From DASZKW01 sp035552775 (GTDB lineage Bacteria; Actinomycetota; Acidimicrobiia; Acidimicrobiales; Palsa-688): a stretch of DNA of 35,726 bases. The stretch lies in assembly GCA_035552775.1 (NCBI GenBank), contig DASZKW010000015.1, positions 1 to 35,726 of the forward strand, given 5' to 3'. The translations under genes and the position numbers were made by a program. Under the pieces are notes generated by a model. That model saw only the letters and a list, made by a program, of their open reading frames with translations. It was not told where the DNA came from and ran no database searches. Below, piece by piece: positions 15,272 to 22,973 of the stretch; positions within the stretch are counted from its first letter, which is position 1, and every line of letters starts with the position of its first letter.

Positions 15272-17602
15272 CTAGCCGTTCGCGGTCTCGGGGCTGGTGA
15301 GAAGCTCGTAGCCGGGGTTGATCATCATCAGCTTCCCTCCCCGAGAACAGACCGCCCCGGTGACCACCATCCTCGTACCCGTTTCGATCCCGGCGATCTG
15401 GCGTCGCCCGAGGAAGGCCACGGTGATCCGGCCGGTGCCGTCGGAAAGCATGCACTCCAAGGTGGCCACGTCGCCCCAGGGCTTGACGGTCATGGACCGT
15501 ACCCGTCCCGCCACCCGCGCCCGTTGGCGATCGTGCAGCGCCTTGATCGGCGTGGTGGCGCCGGCGTGGGAGAAGGCCTCGTCGTCCTCGTGATGCTCGA
15601 CGGTCTCGACCTCGGGGTCCACCGCGACCGCCTCACCCGGATGCAACGGGTGACCGATCTCGTCCACGTCGCGCAGGGCGGCGGTGACATCGAAGGGGAT
15701 GATGGTGGCGTTGACGTGGGGAAGGCGGCTCAGGGCGGCGCCGATGCGCTCAGCGGTCTGGTCGTGGAGGAAGCGGTTCCATATCCGGCGGTAGGCGCGA
15801 CGGGGGAGGAGGACGGTGACCTCGGTCTGGCCGTCCTGGGACACCTCCGCGGCCAGCTTGAGGCAGGCCCGCGCCAGGCGGCGATCGGGGCACTCGATCA
15901 GTTCGAGGGGGAGGTTGCGCATGCCCAGGCGCACCCAGCGTTCCGACAGATACCGGGCACGCGCCGAGTCGATGACGAAGTGGACGGCACGCACGTCGTC
16001 GACGGTCATGCTCCTCGCGTACTGCACGGCGCGCGCCGTGGCCAGGTCCAGGTTGTCGACGAGCACGAAGGCGACGGCGTGGCGCAGGGGGCGGGCCTCC
16101 ACCGCCCGCTCCGCCGCACCCTCGCCGAGCACCGCCGCCTCGTGGCGGTACTGGCGGTTGAGCCGAATGAGCGCGTACATGAGCACGGGGAACAGCACCA
16201 CCACCACCCACGCCCCCTCCGTGAACTTGGTGACGGCCAGGACGAGCACGACGAAGAACGACACCAGACCCGCCGACCCGTTGATCACCGTGCGCCGGCG
16301 CCATCCGGGCTCCTTGTTGGCGAGGTGGTGCTTGACCATCCCCGAGCCGGCCATGGTGAAGCCCACGAACACGCCGATGGCGTAGACGGCCACGAGAGAG
16401 TTGAGGTTGGCCCTGGTCACCAGGACGAGGGCGATGGCGATCACGGCCAGCACGATGATGCCGTTTGAGAAAGCCAGCCGGTGTCCCCGCTTGGTCAGCG
16501 ACCTGGGCAAGAAGCGGTCCTCCGCCACGAAGCTGGCCAGAAAGGGGAACCCGTTGAAGCTCGTGTTGGCCCCGGTCCACAAGATGAGCAGGGTGGCGAA
16601 CTGGACGACGTAGTACCCGACGCGGCCCCCGAGCCCGCTCCCGAACACGGCGCCCACCTCCTGGGACAAGACGGTGGGCGTCCCCGCCCGGTAGGGGATG
16701 GCGTGGGTCCAGCGGGCGAGGAGGGTGACGCCGAGGACGAGGCTGCCGAGGGTGGCGCTCATGACCACCAGTACCCGACGGGCGTTGCGCCCCTCGGGCG
16801 GCCTGAAGGCACCCACCCCGTTGGAGATGGCCTCCAGCCCGGTGAGCGAGGAACCTCCGTTGGCGAAGCTCTTGAGGGCTATGAAGACCGACGCTCCCAT
16901 GAGCAGTCCCCCGCTGGCGTGACCGAGGGGCTGGGCGCCGGCGGCGTGGACGTTCAGCACCGGGAGGCTGCCGAGGGCTTCGCGCACGATGCCGCCGATG
17001 ACCACCACGCCGACGGCGGCGACGTAGAAATAGGTGGGCAGCGCGAAGGTCTTCCCCGCCTCCCTTATGCCGCGCAGGTTGCCGTACAGCAGCAGGACGA
17101 CGATCCCGATGGTGATAGGAACCACGTAGGGGCTGAGGGCGGGGAAGGCGGAAGCCAGGGCGTCGGTGCCCGCCGACGACTGGACCGCGACCGTCACCGT
17201 GTAGTCGATGAGCAGTGCGACGGCGGCGATCTGGGCCACGGTGGGACCGAAGTTGTCCCGGGCCACCACGTAGGAACCGCCGGCCTTGGTGTAGGTCATC
17301 ACCACTTCGCGGTAAGAGAGGGTGACGAGGACGAGGATCACCAGGATGACCCCGGTGATCGGCAGCACCAGGGTGAAGGCACCGAGGCCGATGTAGGGGA
17401 CGAGCTGGTTGAGCATTTCTTCGGTGCCGTAGGCCGACGACGAGATGCAGTCCGGCGCCAGCACGCCGAGCGCCGTCGGCTTGCCCAGCCGCTCGCCGGA
17501 CAGCTGTTCGTTCACGAGGGGGGGCCCGAGCAGCCGGCGCTTGATCCGGTAGCTGCGGCTTTCCGGCAGCTGAGCCGGACCGGCCGGGTTCTGCGCGCTC
17601 AT
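15272..17602 (-). CDS. KimA-like APC permease with a C-terminal OB-fold domain
   Basis: This 776-residue protein starts with about twelve transmembrane helices of the APC superfamily (GKPTALGVLAPDCISSSAYG near residue 40, then TKAGGSYVVARDNFGPTVAQ), closest in style to KimA/YdaO potassium importers. A cytosolic region of about 200 residues follows, like the KimA C-terminal dimerisation domain. The last ~90 residues form an OB-fold (VAGRVRSMTVKPWGDVATLE, then VAFLGRRQIAGIETGTRMVV). In other actinobacteria a small separate OB-fold protein of this sequence type lies near the permease gene (recollection), so this looks like a fusion. ATG 17602 is preferred over TTG 17608. No frameshift is seen at the junction. 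The substrate is inferred, K+ most likely. Confidence 0.85.
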   Translation of the reverse strand: MSAQNPAGPAQLPESRSYRIKRRLLGPPLVNEQLSGERLGKPTALGVLAPDCISSSAYGTEEMLNQLVPYIGLGAFTLVLPITGVILVILVLVTLSYREVVMTYTKAGGSYVVARDNFGPTVAQIAAVALLIDYTVTVAVQSSAGTDALASAFPALSPYVVPITIGIVVLLLYGNLRGIREAGKTFALPTYFYVAAVGVVVIGGIVREALGSLPVLNVHAAGAQPLGHASGGLLMGASVFIALKSFANGGSSLTGLEAISNGVGAFRPPEGRNARRVLVVMSATLGSLVLGVTLLARWTHAIPYRAGTPTVLSQEVGAVFGSGLGGRVGYYVVQFATLLILWTGANTSFNGFPFLASFVAEDRFLPRSLTKRGHRLAFSNGIIVLAVIAIALVLVTRANLNSLVAVYAIGVFVGFTMAGSGMVKHHLANKEPGWRRRTVINGSAGLVSFFVVLVLAVTKFTEGAWVVVVLFPVLMYALIRLNRQYRHEAAVLGEGAAERAVEARPLRHAVAFVLVDNLDLATARAVQYARSMTVDDVRAVHFVIDSARARYLSERWVRLGMRNLPLELIECPDRRLARACLKLAAEVSQDGQTEVTVLLPRRAYRRIWNRFLHDQTAERIGAALSRLPHVNATIIPFDVTAALRDVDEIGHPLHPGEAVAVDPEVETVEHHEDDEAFSHAGATTPIKALHDRQRARVAGRVRSMTVKPWGDVATLECMLSDGTGRITVAFLGRRQIAGIETGTRMVVTGAVCSRGGKLMMINPGYELLTSPETANG

Positions 17603-17647
17603 GGACAAGGTCTAGCGGGTCGCGGGAGCCGGCGGCCAGGCTGGCAA

Positions 17648-17653
17648 TAGGAT
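17648..17653 (+). promoter_or_regulatory. Putative -10 for leaderless fabF
   Basis: TAGGAT ends 6 nt before ATG 17660 and no ribosome site is visible between them. Confidence 0.45.
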
Positions 17654-17659
17654 GCAGCG

Positions 17660-18895
17660 ATGCCCCCCCTGCAGCGACGGGTGGTCGTCACCGGCATCGG
17701 TGCCGTCACACCCCTCGGCCTCGACGCCGACGCAACCTGGGAAGCCCTGGTAGCCGGCCGCTCCGGTGTGGGGCCGATCACCCAGTTCGACGCCTCCCAC
17801 CTGGACGTGCGAATCGCCGCTGAGGTCCACGGCTTCGACCCGGTCGCCACCTTCGGCAAGCGGCGGGCGCGCCATCTCGACCGGGTGACCCAGCTGGCTC
17901 TCACCGCCACCAGGGAGGCCGTCGAAGCCAGCAAGCTCGACGCCGGCGCCCTGCCCGAGCGCATCGGAGTGGTGTACGGGACGGGGATCGGCGGCCTGCG
18001 CAGCCTCACCGACGGCATGGAGATCCTCCGGGCGCGCGGCCCTGAGTGGGTGAACCCCTACGTCCTGCCGATGATGATCCCCAACATGGCGGCGGGTGAG
18101 ATCGCCATGGAGTGGGGATTGAAGGGACCCAACTCGTGCACCGTCACCGCGTGCGCGGCCTCCGCGCACGCCATCGCCGCCGGCGCCGACCTGATCCGCC
18201 TCGGTCGGGCCGACGCCATGGTCTGTGGGGGCACCGAGTCGAGCATCATCGAGATCGGCGTCGCCGGCTTCTCGGCGATGAAGGCGCTGTCGATGAGGAA
18301 CGACGACCCCGCGGGAGCTTGTCGTCCCTTCGACGCCGGCCGCGACGGCTTCGTGATGGGCGAGGGGGCCGCCACCCTCGTGCTGGAGGACCGGGACTCG
18401 GCACTGGCGCGGGGCGCGCCGATCCTCGCCGAGATGGCCGGCTACGGGGCCACATGCGACGCCTACCACATGACCGCGCCCCACCCGGAGGGGGACGGCG
18501 CGGTGAGGGCCATGCGCGAGGCCCTGGCCGACGCCGGCGCCGCGCCCGGCGACGTCGGCTACATCAACGCCCACGGCACGTCGACGTTGCCCAACGACCG
18601 GGTCGAAACCGTTGCCGTCAAACGGGTTTTCGGTCCTTCCCCCCCGCCCGTGTCGTCGACGAAATCGATGACCGGCCACACCCTCGGGACTGCCGGTGCC
18701 CTCGAGTCGCTCGTCTGCATCCAGGCCCTGCGCACCGGGATCCTGCCCCCCACCATCAACCAGGAACAGCCCGACCCCGAATGCGACCTGGACGTGGTCG
18801 CCAACCACGCCCGCCGGGCGCCGATCGAGCTGGCCCTTTCCAACAGTTTCGGCTTCGGGGGCCACAACGTGACCCTGGCCTTCCGGGTCGCCTAG
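17660..18895 (+). CDS. fabF: Beta-ketoacyl-ACP synthase II
   Basis: FabF condenses malonyl-ACP with acyl-ACP, extending the chain in type II fatty acid synthesis. The 411-residue enzyme has the usual length and the full catalytic set: Cys165 in VTACAASAHA, His305 in NAHGTST, Lys335 and His340 in TKSMTGHTLGTAG. The C-terminal SNSFGFGGHNVTL is also conserved. It stands alone on the plus strand; its stop overlaps by 4 nt the stop of the convergent fabZ. The start is supported by TAGGAT six bases upstream. A mycolate-type KasA/KasB role cannot be separated by eye. Confidence 0.96.
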   Translation: MPPLQRRVVVTGIGAVTPLGLDADATWEALVAGRSGVGPITQFDASHLDVRIAAEVHGFDPVATFGKRRARHLDRVTQLALTATREAVEASKLDAGALPERIGVVYGTGIGGLRSLTDGMEILRARGPEWVNPYVLPMMIPNMAAGEIAMEWGLKGPNSCTVTACAASAHAIAAGADLIRLGRADAMVCGGTESSIIEIGVAGFSAMKALSMRNDDPAGACRPFDAGRDGFVMGEGAATLVLEDRDSALARGAPILAEMAGYGATCDAYHMTAPHPEGDGAVRAMREALADAGAAPGDVGYINAHGTSTLPNDRVETVAVKRVFGPSPPPVSSTKSMTGHTLGTAGALESLVCIQALRTGILPPTINQEQPDPECDLDVVANHARRAPIELALSNSFGFGGHNVTLAFRVA

Positions 18896-19341
18896 CCCTC
18901 CGCGGGCACGATCACGAACAGCATCGACGCCGTGCAGGCGACGTTGCCACCCACCCGGGCGGTGCCCGTCCCCCGCCCGGCGCGGGCCGCGAGCTGGTCG
19001 AGGACCACCTCCATCTCCAGGGTGTCGCCGGGCACGACCTGGCGGCGGAACCGAGCCTTGTCGATGCCGCCGAACAACGGCAGGCTGCCCTCGAACCGCT
19101 CGTCGGAGAGCAAGGCGATGCCGCCGAGCTGTGCCAGCGCCTCGACCATGAGCACGCCTGGGAGCGTCGGACGTCCGGGGAAATGGCCGGCGAAGAACGG
19201 CTCGGACCCGGTCAGCGCCCACACGCCTTTCGCTGATTGACCGGCCACGATCTCGACGACCTCGTCAACGAAGAGGAACGGCGGTCGGTGGGGCAGCACG
19301 GAGTCCGGCGTGGGCAGGCCGCCCCTTTTCTCCAACGTCAT
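18892..19341 (-). CDS. fabZ: 3-hydroxyacyl-ACP dehydratase
   Basis: FabZ removes water from 3-hydroxyacyl-ACP to give the trans-2-enoyl intermediate. The 149-residue single hot-dog domain shows LPHRPPFLFVDEV, the catalytic His53 in AGHFPGRPTLPGVLMVEALAQ and the partner Glu68 in the same helix. ATG 19341 lies one nucleotide after the fabG stop (TGAGATG), marking it as the last gene of the fabI-fabG-fabZ operon; an upstream in-frame start would overlap fabG. It converges on fabF with a 4-nt stop overlap, so the two transcripts are antisense at their ends. Confidence 0.95.
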   Translation of the reverse strand: MTLEKRGGLPTPDSVLPHRPPFLFVDEVVEIVAGQSAKGVWALTGSEPFFAGHFPGRPTLPGVLMVEALAQLGGIALLSDERFEGSLPLFGGIDKARFRRQVVPGDTLEMEVVLDQLAARAGRGTGTARVGGNVACTASMLFVIVPAEG

Positions 19342-19342
19342 C

Positions 19343-20062
19343 TCAGTGACCCATGCCGAGGCCACCGTCGACGGGTACCACCGCGCCGGTGACGTAGCCG
19401 GCGTCCTCGGAGGCGAGGAACGTGACCACCGCCGCCACCTCTTTGGGGGCGGCCATGCGCTTTAGGGGTATCGACCCGAGGATCTCGGTGCGCCTGGCCT
19501 CGGGCAGCGACGCGGTCATGTCGGTCTCCACGAACCCGGGCGCCACCACGTTGACCGTCACGCCCCGCCCGCCGAGCTCGCGCGCCAGCGACCGGGCGAA
19601 GCCGATCATGCCCGCCTTGGACGCCGCGTAGTTGGCCTGGCCCGGGGAGCCCGACATGGCCACCACCGACGATATGAGGATGATGCGGCCGCGCCGGGCC
19701 CGGATCATCTTCGACGTCGCCCGCTTGGCCAGCCGGTAGGCGCCGGTCAGGTTGGTGTCCACGACAGTGGTGAAGTCGTGCTCGTCCATGGACAGCAGCA
19801 GTTTGTCGGTGGCGGTGCCGGCGTTGGCGACGAGGACCTCGACGGGGCCGAGTCGCTCCTCGACCTCCTTGAAAGCCCTGTCCACGTCCTCGCCCGACGT
19901 GACGTCGCAGCGCACCGATACGAAGCCCTCCACGGGCTCGCGGCGGTGCGTGACCGCCACCCTGTCGCCGGCCGCCGCGAAGGCGTCGGCGATGGCGCGC
20001 CCGATCCCGCGGTTGCCTCCCGTCACGAGCACGACCCGCCCATCTGGGGACTCCTCGGCCAC
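19343..20062 (-). CDS. fabG: 3-oxoacyl-ACP reductase
   Basis: FabG is the NADPH-dependent short-chain dehydrogenase that reduces 3-oxoacyl-ACP. The 239-residue protein has the cofactor motif TGGNRGIG (14-21), the NAG motif (80-82) and the catalytic set: Ser in LISSVVAMSG, Tyr145 and Lys149 in NYAASKAG. A conserved FVETDM lies near the C-terminus. GTG 20062 directly follows the fabI stop (TGA then GTG with no gap). The operon order fabI-fabG-fabZ supports a fatty-acid role rather than a generic SDR. Confidence 0.95.
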   Translation of the reverse strand: MAEESPDGRVVLVTGGNRGIGRAIADAFAAAGDRVAVTHRREPVEGFVSVRCDVTSGEDVDRAFKEVEERLGPVEVLVANAGTATDKLLLSMDEHDFTTVVDTNLTGAYRLAKRATSKMIRARRGRIILISSVVAMSGSPGQANYAASKAGMIGFARSLARELGGRGVTVNVVAPGFVETDMTASLPEARRTEILGSIPLKRMAAPKEVAAVVTFLASEDAGYVTGAVVPVDGGLGMGH

Positions 20063-20839
20063 TCAGACCCCCATGGCGTGGTAGCCGCCGTCCACGTGCA
20101 CCATCTCGCCCGTGGTCATCGGGAACCAGTCCGATAGCAGCGCCACGCACGCCTTGGCCACTGCCGACGGATCGGCGACGTTCCAGCCGAGCGGCGCCCG
20201 GTCGTCCCACACGTCCTCGAACAGGTTGAATCCGGGGATCGACTTGGCGGCGAGGGTGCGCACCGGCCCGGCCGCCACCAGGTTGACCCTGATCCGATCG
20301 GGCCCGAGGTCCCTCGCCAAGTAGCGCGAGGTCGACTCGAGCGCGGCCTTGGCCACGCCCATCCAGTCGTAACCGGGCCACGCCACCCGGGCGTCGAAGT
20401 CGAGGCCGACCACCGACCCACCCCCGGCGGCGACGAGCAGCTCGCGCAAGCCGGCGGCCAGGACCTTGAGCGAGTAAGCGGAAATCTCCACCGCCACCCT
20501 GACGTCGTCCCACCCGGCGTCGAGGAACCCGCCCCCCAGGCACGCACCGGGTGCGAACGCGATGGCGTGCAGCACGCCGTCGAGGGATCCCCAGCGGCGT
20601 TTGAGGTCCTCGGCCACGGCCGTGATCTCGTCGGGCACGCTGACGTCGAGGGCGAGCACGTCGGGGGGCGAGGGGAGGTGCTTGGCTACCCGCCTGGTCA
20701 GCGACATCCCCCGCCCGGCGCCGGTGAGCACGATCTCGGCGCCCTCGTTCTGGGCCAGTTCGGCCACGGCGTAGGCAAGCGAGTCGTCGGTGAGCACCCC
20801 GGTGACGAGTATGCGCTTGCCATCGAGTATACCCGGCAT
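20063..20839 (-). CDS. fabI: Enoyl-ACP reductase, InhA/FabI type
   Basis: This NADH-dependent enoyl-ACP reductase carries out the final step of each elongation cycle. The 258-residue protein has MPGILDGKRILVTGVLTDDS at the N-terminus, with the unusual glycine pattern of FabI/InhA, and the Tyr157-x6-Lys164 pair in PGYDWMGVAK. A typical substrate loop, GPVRTLAAKSIPGF, follows. The sequence is closer to mycobacterial InhA than to E. coli FabI, as judged by eye (GYDWMGVAKAALES). ATG 20839 is preceded by TACATT 8 nt upstream. First gene of the fabI-fabG-fabZ operon. Confidence 0.95.
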   Translation of the reverse strand: MPGILDGKRILVTGVLTDDSLAYAVAELAQNEGAEIVLTGAGRGMSLTRRVAKHLPSPPDVLALDVSVPDEITAVAEDLKRRWGSLDGVLHAIAFAPGACLGGGFLDAGWDDVRVAVEISAYSLKVLAAGLRELLVAAGGGSVVGLDFDARVAWPGYDWMGVAKAALESTSRYLARDLGPDRIRVNLVAAGPVRTLAAKSIPGFNLFEDVWDDRAPLGWNVADPSAVAKACVALLSDWFPMTTGEMVHVDGGYHAMGV

Positions 20840-20847
20840 GGCGCGTC

Positions 20848-20853
20848 AATGTA
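20848..20853 (-). promoter_or_regulatory. Putative -10 for fabI
   Basis: TACATT on the minus strand ends 8 nt before the fabI ATG. Confidence 0.4.
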
Positions 20854-20907
20854 CAGGGGCTGGTACCCCGACGCCGCCCTGTGCTCCGCCCGCGCCCGGG
20901 TCGCTGC

Positions 20908-20913
20908 TACCGT
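20908..20913 (+). promoter_or_regulatory. Putative -10 for acp
   Basis: TACCGT ends 9 nt before ATG 20923, with no purine-rich ribosome site between. Confidence 0.4.
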
Positions 20914-20922
20914 TGCGCGCCG

Positions 20923-21168
20923 ATGAACCAGGCTGAAGCGTTCGCGACGTTCCAGGAGTGTGTGGCCGAGGTGCTCGACGTGGAGCCCTCTGCCGTGGTC
21001 CCAGAAGCCCGCTGGGGCGAGGACCTCGACGCCGACAGCCTTGCCGTCGTCGAGATCACCCTCGCGCTCAACGATGCCTTCTCCATCAAGATCCCCGACG
21101 TCGATCCCGAGAATCTCACCACCGTCGGCCAGGCGTTTGATCTGGTTGCTCAGCTGGTAGGGGTGTAG
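20923..21168 (+). CDS. Acyl carrier protein
   Basis: This 81-residue acidic helical protein carries the phosphopantetheine attachment motif DLDADSLAVVE, with Ser39 as the modified residue, and the typical SIKIPDVDPENLTTVGQAFDLV end. It would carry growing acyl chains for the fab enzymes next door. ATG 20923 gives the usual ACP length. It is divergent from fabI with an 83-bp spacer, and 2 nt upstream of the CBM48 gene, so the two are very likely co-transcribed. Confidence 0.93.
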   Translation: MNQAEAFATFQECVAEVLDVEPSAVVPEARWGEDLDADSLAVVEITLALNDAFSIKIPDVDPENLTTVGQAFDLVAQLVGV

Positions 21169-21170
21169 CT

Positions 21171-21467
21171 GTGATCAAGAAGTCCTATGGCAAGGGAAAC
21201 AAGACCTGCCGGGTGACCTTCGAGCTGCCGGCGGAGATGGAGGCCACCACGGCCTCCCTGGCCGGGGACTTCAACGACTGGTCCCCTGACGCCAACCCCA
21301 TGACCAGACGTAAGGACGGCCGGTTCAGCGTCACCGTCTCCCTGCCCGCCGCAAATACCTACCGGTACCGGTTCCTCATCGACGGGGAGCGCTGGGAGAA
21401 CGACTGGCAGGCGGAGGGCTACGCCCACAACGACTTCGGCTCCGAGGACAGCCTCCTCACCGTCTGA
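21171..21467 (+). CDS. Stand-alone CBM48 / isoamylase early-set domain protein
   Basis: The 98-residue product is a single carbohydrate-binding module of the type found in glycogen-branching enzymes and the AMPK beta subunit. Visible landmarks are MIKKSYGKGNKTCRVTFELP, GDFNDWSPDANPM, a YRYRFLIDGERWENDW stretch with the aromatic residues that stack on glucan, and NDFGSEDS near the end. There is no catalytic domain. GTG 21171 lies 2 nt after the acp stop and the acyltransferase follows 14 nt later. Binding to glycogen or a maltooligosaccharide is inferred from the family; why it sits among lipid genes is unknown. Confidence 0.85.
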   Translation: MIKKSYGKGNKTCRVTFELPAEMEATTASLAGDFNDWSPDANPMTRRKDGRFSVTVSLPAANTYRYRFLIDGERWENDWQAEGYAHNDFGSEDSLLTV

Positions 21468-21481
21468 CAGCGGCGACGCCC

Positions 21482-22969
21482 ATGGTGAAACCGCTGCGTT
21501 TCGAGCACCGCATGGGCCAAGTCGACGCCGTGATGTGGGCGCTAGAGGCGGACCCCATGCTGGGGGCGACGATCGTCGTCGTGGGCGTCTTGGAGCGTTC
21601 GCCGGGCGCTGCTGCGTTGGCGGAACACATGGAGGGCGCCACCCGGCTCCTGCCCCGGCTACGCCAGCGGGTGGTGCCGGGGCCGCTCGGTATGGCCCCG
21701 CCGCTGTGGGAGACCGACCCCGGGTTCGACCTCGCCTACCACCTGCGGACCGTCGCGCTTCCTGGCGCCAAGCGGTCCTCTGAGCGCGACGTTGCGCCGT
21801 GCCGTGGGCGCCCGGGTGGGGCGACGGGCGGACGGGGACTGGCGGAGTTGATGGCGTTCGTAGAGCCGCTCGTCACCGACGGGCTGGACCGGGCTCGGCC
21901 CCCGTGGCAGATGATCCTGGTGGAAGGACTGGAGGGCGGCCGCGCCGGGTTGGTGGCGAGGTTGCACCACGCGTTCACCGACGGTGTGGGCGCTGTCCGC
22001 CTGGCCATGACGCTGTTCGACCTGGGCCCGAGCAGCCCTCTGAAGCGGCGACAGGGTCCCGAGGCCAGGCGCGAGGCCCCGCCCGCTCCTCCCGACGAGC
22101 AGCGCGCATCTGGGGTCGAGCGGGCGTGGGATGACCTCGACTACGAGGTGCGCGCCACCTTGGCCGCCGCCCAGCGGGCGCTGCCCCGGCTGGCCCGCGG
22201 GCTGCGCCGGGCCGTGGCGACCCCAGAGGTCCACGCCCGCGAGGCCGTCGACCTGCTGCGCTCGTTGGGGAGGTTGGGTGCTCCGGGGGGCCGACCCTTC
22301 AGCCCGGTGATGACCGGGCGCTCGTTGCGCACACGCCTGGCAGTGCTCACCTACCCCCTCGATGTGGTGCGCGCTGCCGGCCGGGCCGCGGGGGGCACGG
22401 TCAACGACGCGTTCCTCGCCGGGGTCACGGGGGGACTGCGTCGCTACCACGACAAGCACGGCGCCCACCCCGAGGAGCTCCGCCTCGGGATGGCGGTCGA
22501 CCTTCGCGGCGATGGCACCGACGACGTCGTCGGCAACCTGTTCGCCCCGCTTCGCCTCAGCGTGCCTTTGCAGATGACCGACCCCGCCCGACGGGTCGGC
22601 GCCCTCGGGGATCTGGTAGCCGTCGCCCGGAGCGAACCTGCCCTCGGCCTGCTCGGGGCGGCCGCCGCCGTGGTCAACCACCTGCCCCCCGCCGCTACCG
22701 CGGCCGCGGCCAGGCGCGTCATGCACAGCACCGACGTCATCGCCAGCAACGTGCCGGGCTCCCCTGTGCCCCTCTGGCTGGCCGGAGCCAAGATCGAATC
22801 ACTGGTCGCGTTCGGCCCCCGAAGCGGATCAGGGCTCAATCTCACCTTGCTCAGCCACCACGCCAGCGTCGCGGTGGGGATCAACATGGATCCCGTCGCC
22901 ACGCCGGACGCCGACACGTTGACCGCGTGCATGCGCGCCGGGTTCGACGAGGTGCTTGCCCTCGCGTAG
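21482..22969 (+). CDS. WS/DGAT-family O-acyltransferase
   Basis: These bifunctional wax ester synthase/diacylglycerol acyltransferases use acyl-CoA to make wax esters or triacylglycerol for storage droplets. The 495-residue protein has the catalytic HHxxxDG motif (HHAFTDGVGA), preceded by ARPPWQMILVEGLEGG. The C-terminal half contains NDAFLAGVTGGLRRY and SNVPGSPVPLWLAGA. A stretch about 100 residues in (KRSSERDVAPCRGRPGGATG) is atypical and may be a local insertion. The gene follows the CBM48 gene by 14 nt and ends 4 nt before the convergent ABC1 gene. Substrate preference cannot be told from sequence. Confidence 0.92.
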   Translation: MVKPLRFEHRMGQVDAVMWALEADPMLGATIVVVGVLERSPGAAALAEHMEGATRLLPRLRQRVVPGPLGMAPPLWETDPGFDLAYHLRTVALPGAKRSSERDVAPCRGRPGGATGGRGLAELMAFVEPLVTDGLDRARPPWQMILVEGLEGGRAGLVARLHHAFTDGVGAVRLAMTLFDLGPSSPLKRRQGPEARREAPPAPPDEQRASGVERAWDDLDYEVRATLAAAQRALPRLARGLRRAVATPEVHAREAVDLLRSLGRLGAPGGRPFSPVMTGRSLRTRLAVLTYPLDVVRAAGRAAGGTVNDAFLAGVTGGLRRYHDKHGAHPEELRLGMAVDLRGDGTDDVVGNLFAPLRLSVPLQMTDPARRVGALGDLVAVARSEPALGLLGAAAAVVNHLPPAATAAAARRVMHSTDVIASNVPGSPVPLWLAGAKIESLVAFGPRSGSGLNLTLLSHHASVAVGINMDPVATPDADTLTACMRAGFDEVLALA

Positions 22970-22973
22970 GTTT

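Noticed and set aside
15182..16468. Long plus-strand frame (428 codons) opposite the permease gene
   Set aside because: Low-complexity Gly/Asp/His/Arg composition and no motif; it is the shadow of the strongly supported permease on the other strand.
17612..19222. 536-codon minus-strand frame opposite fabF
   Set aside because: The real gene is fabF with all catalytic residues; the antisense frame is a GC-bias artefact.
19338..20849. 503-codon frame covering fabG and fabI in another phase
   Set aside because: Arg/Gly-rich shadow of the two reductase genes.
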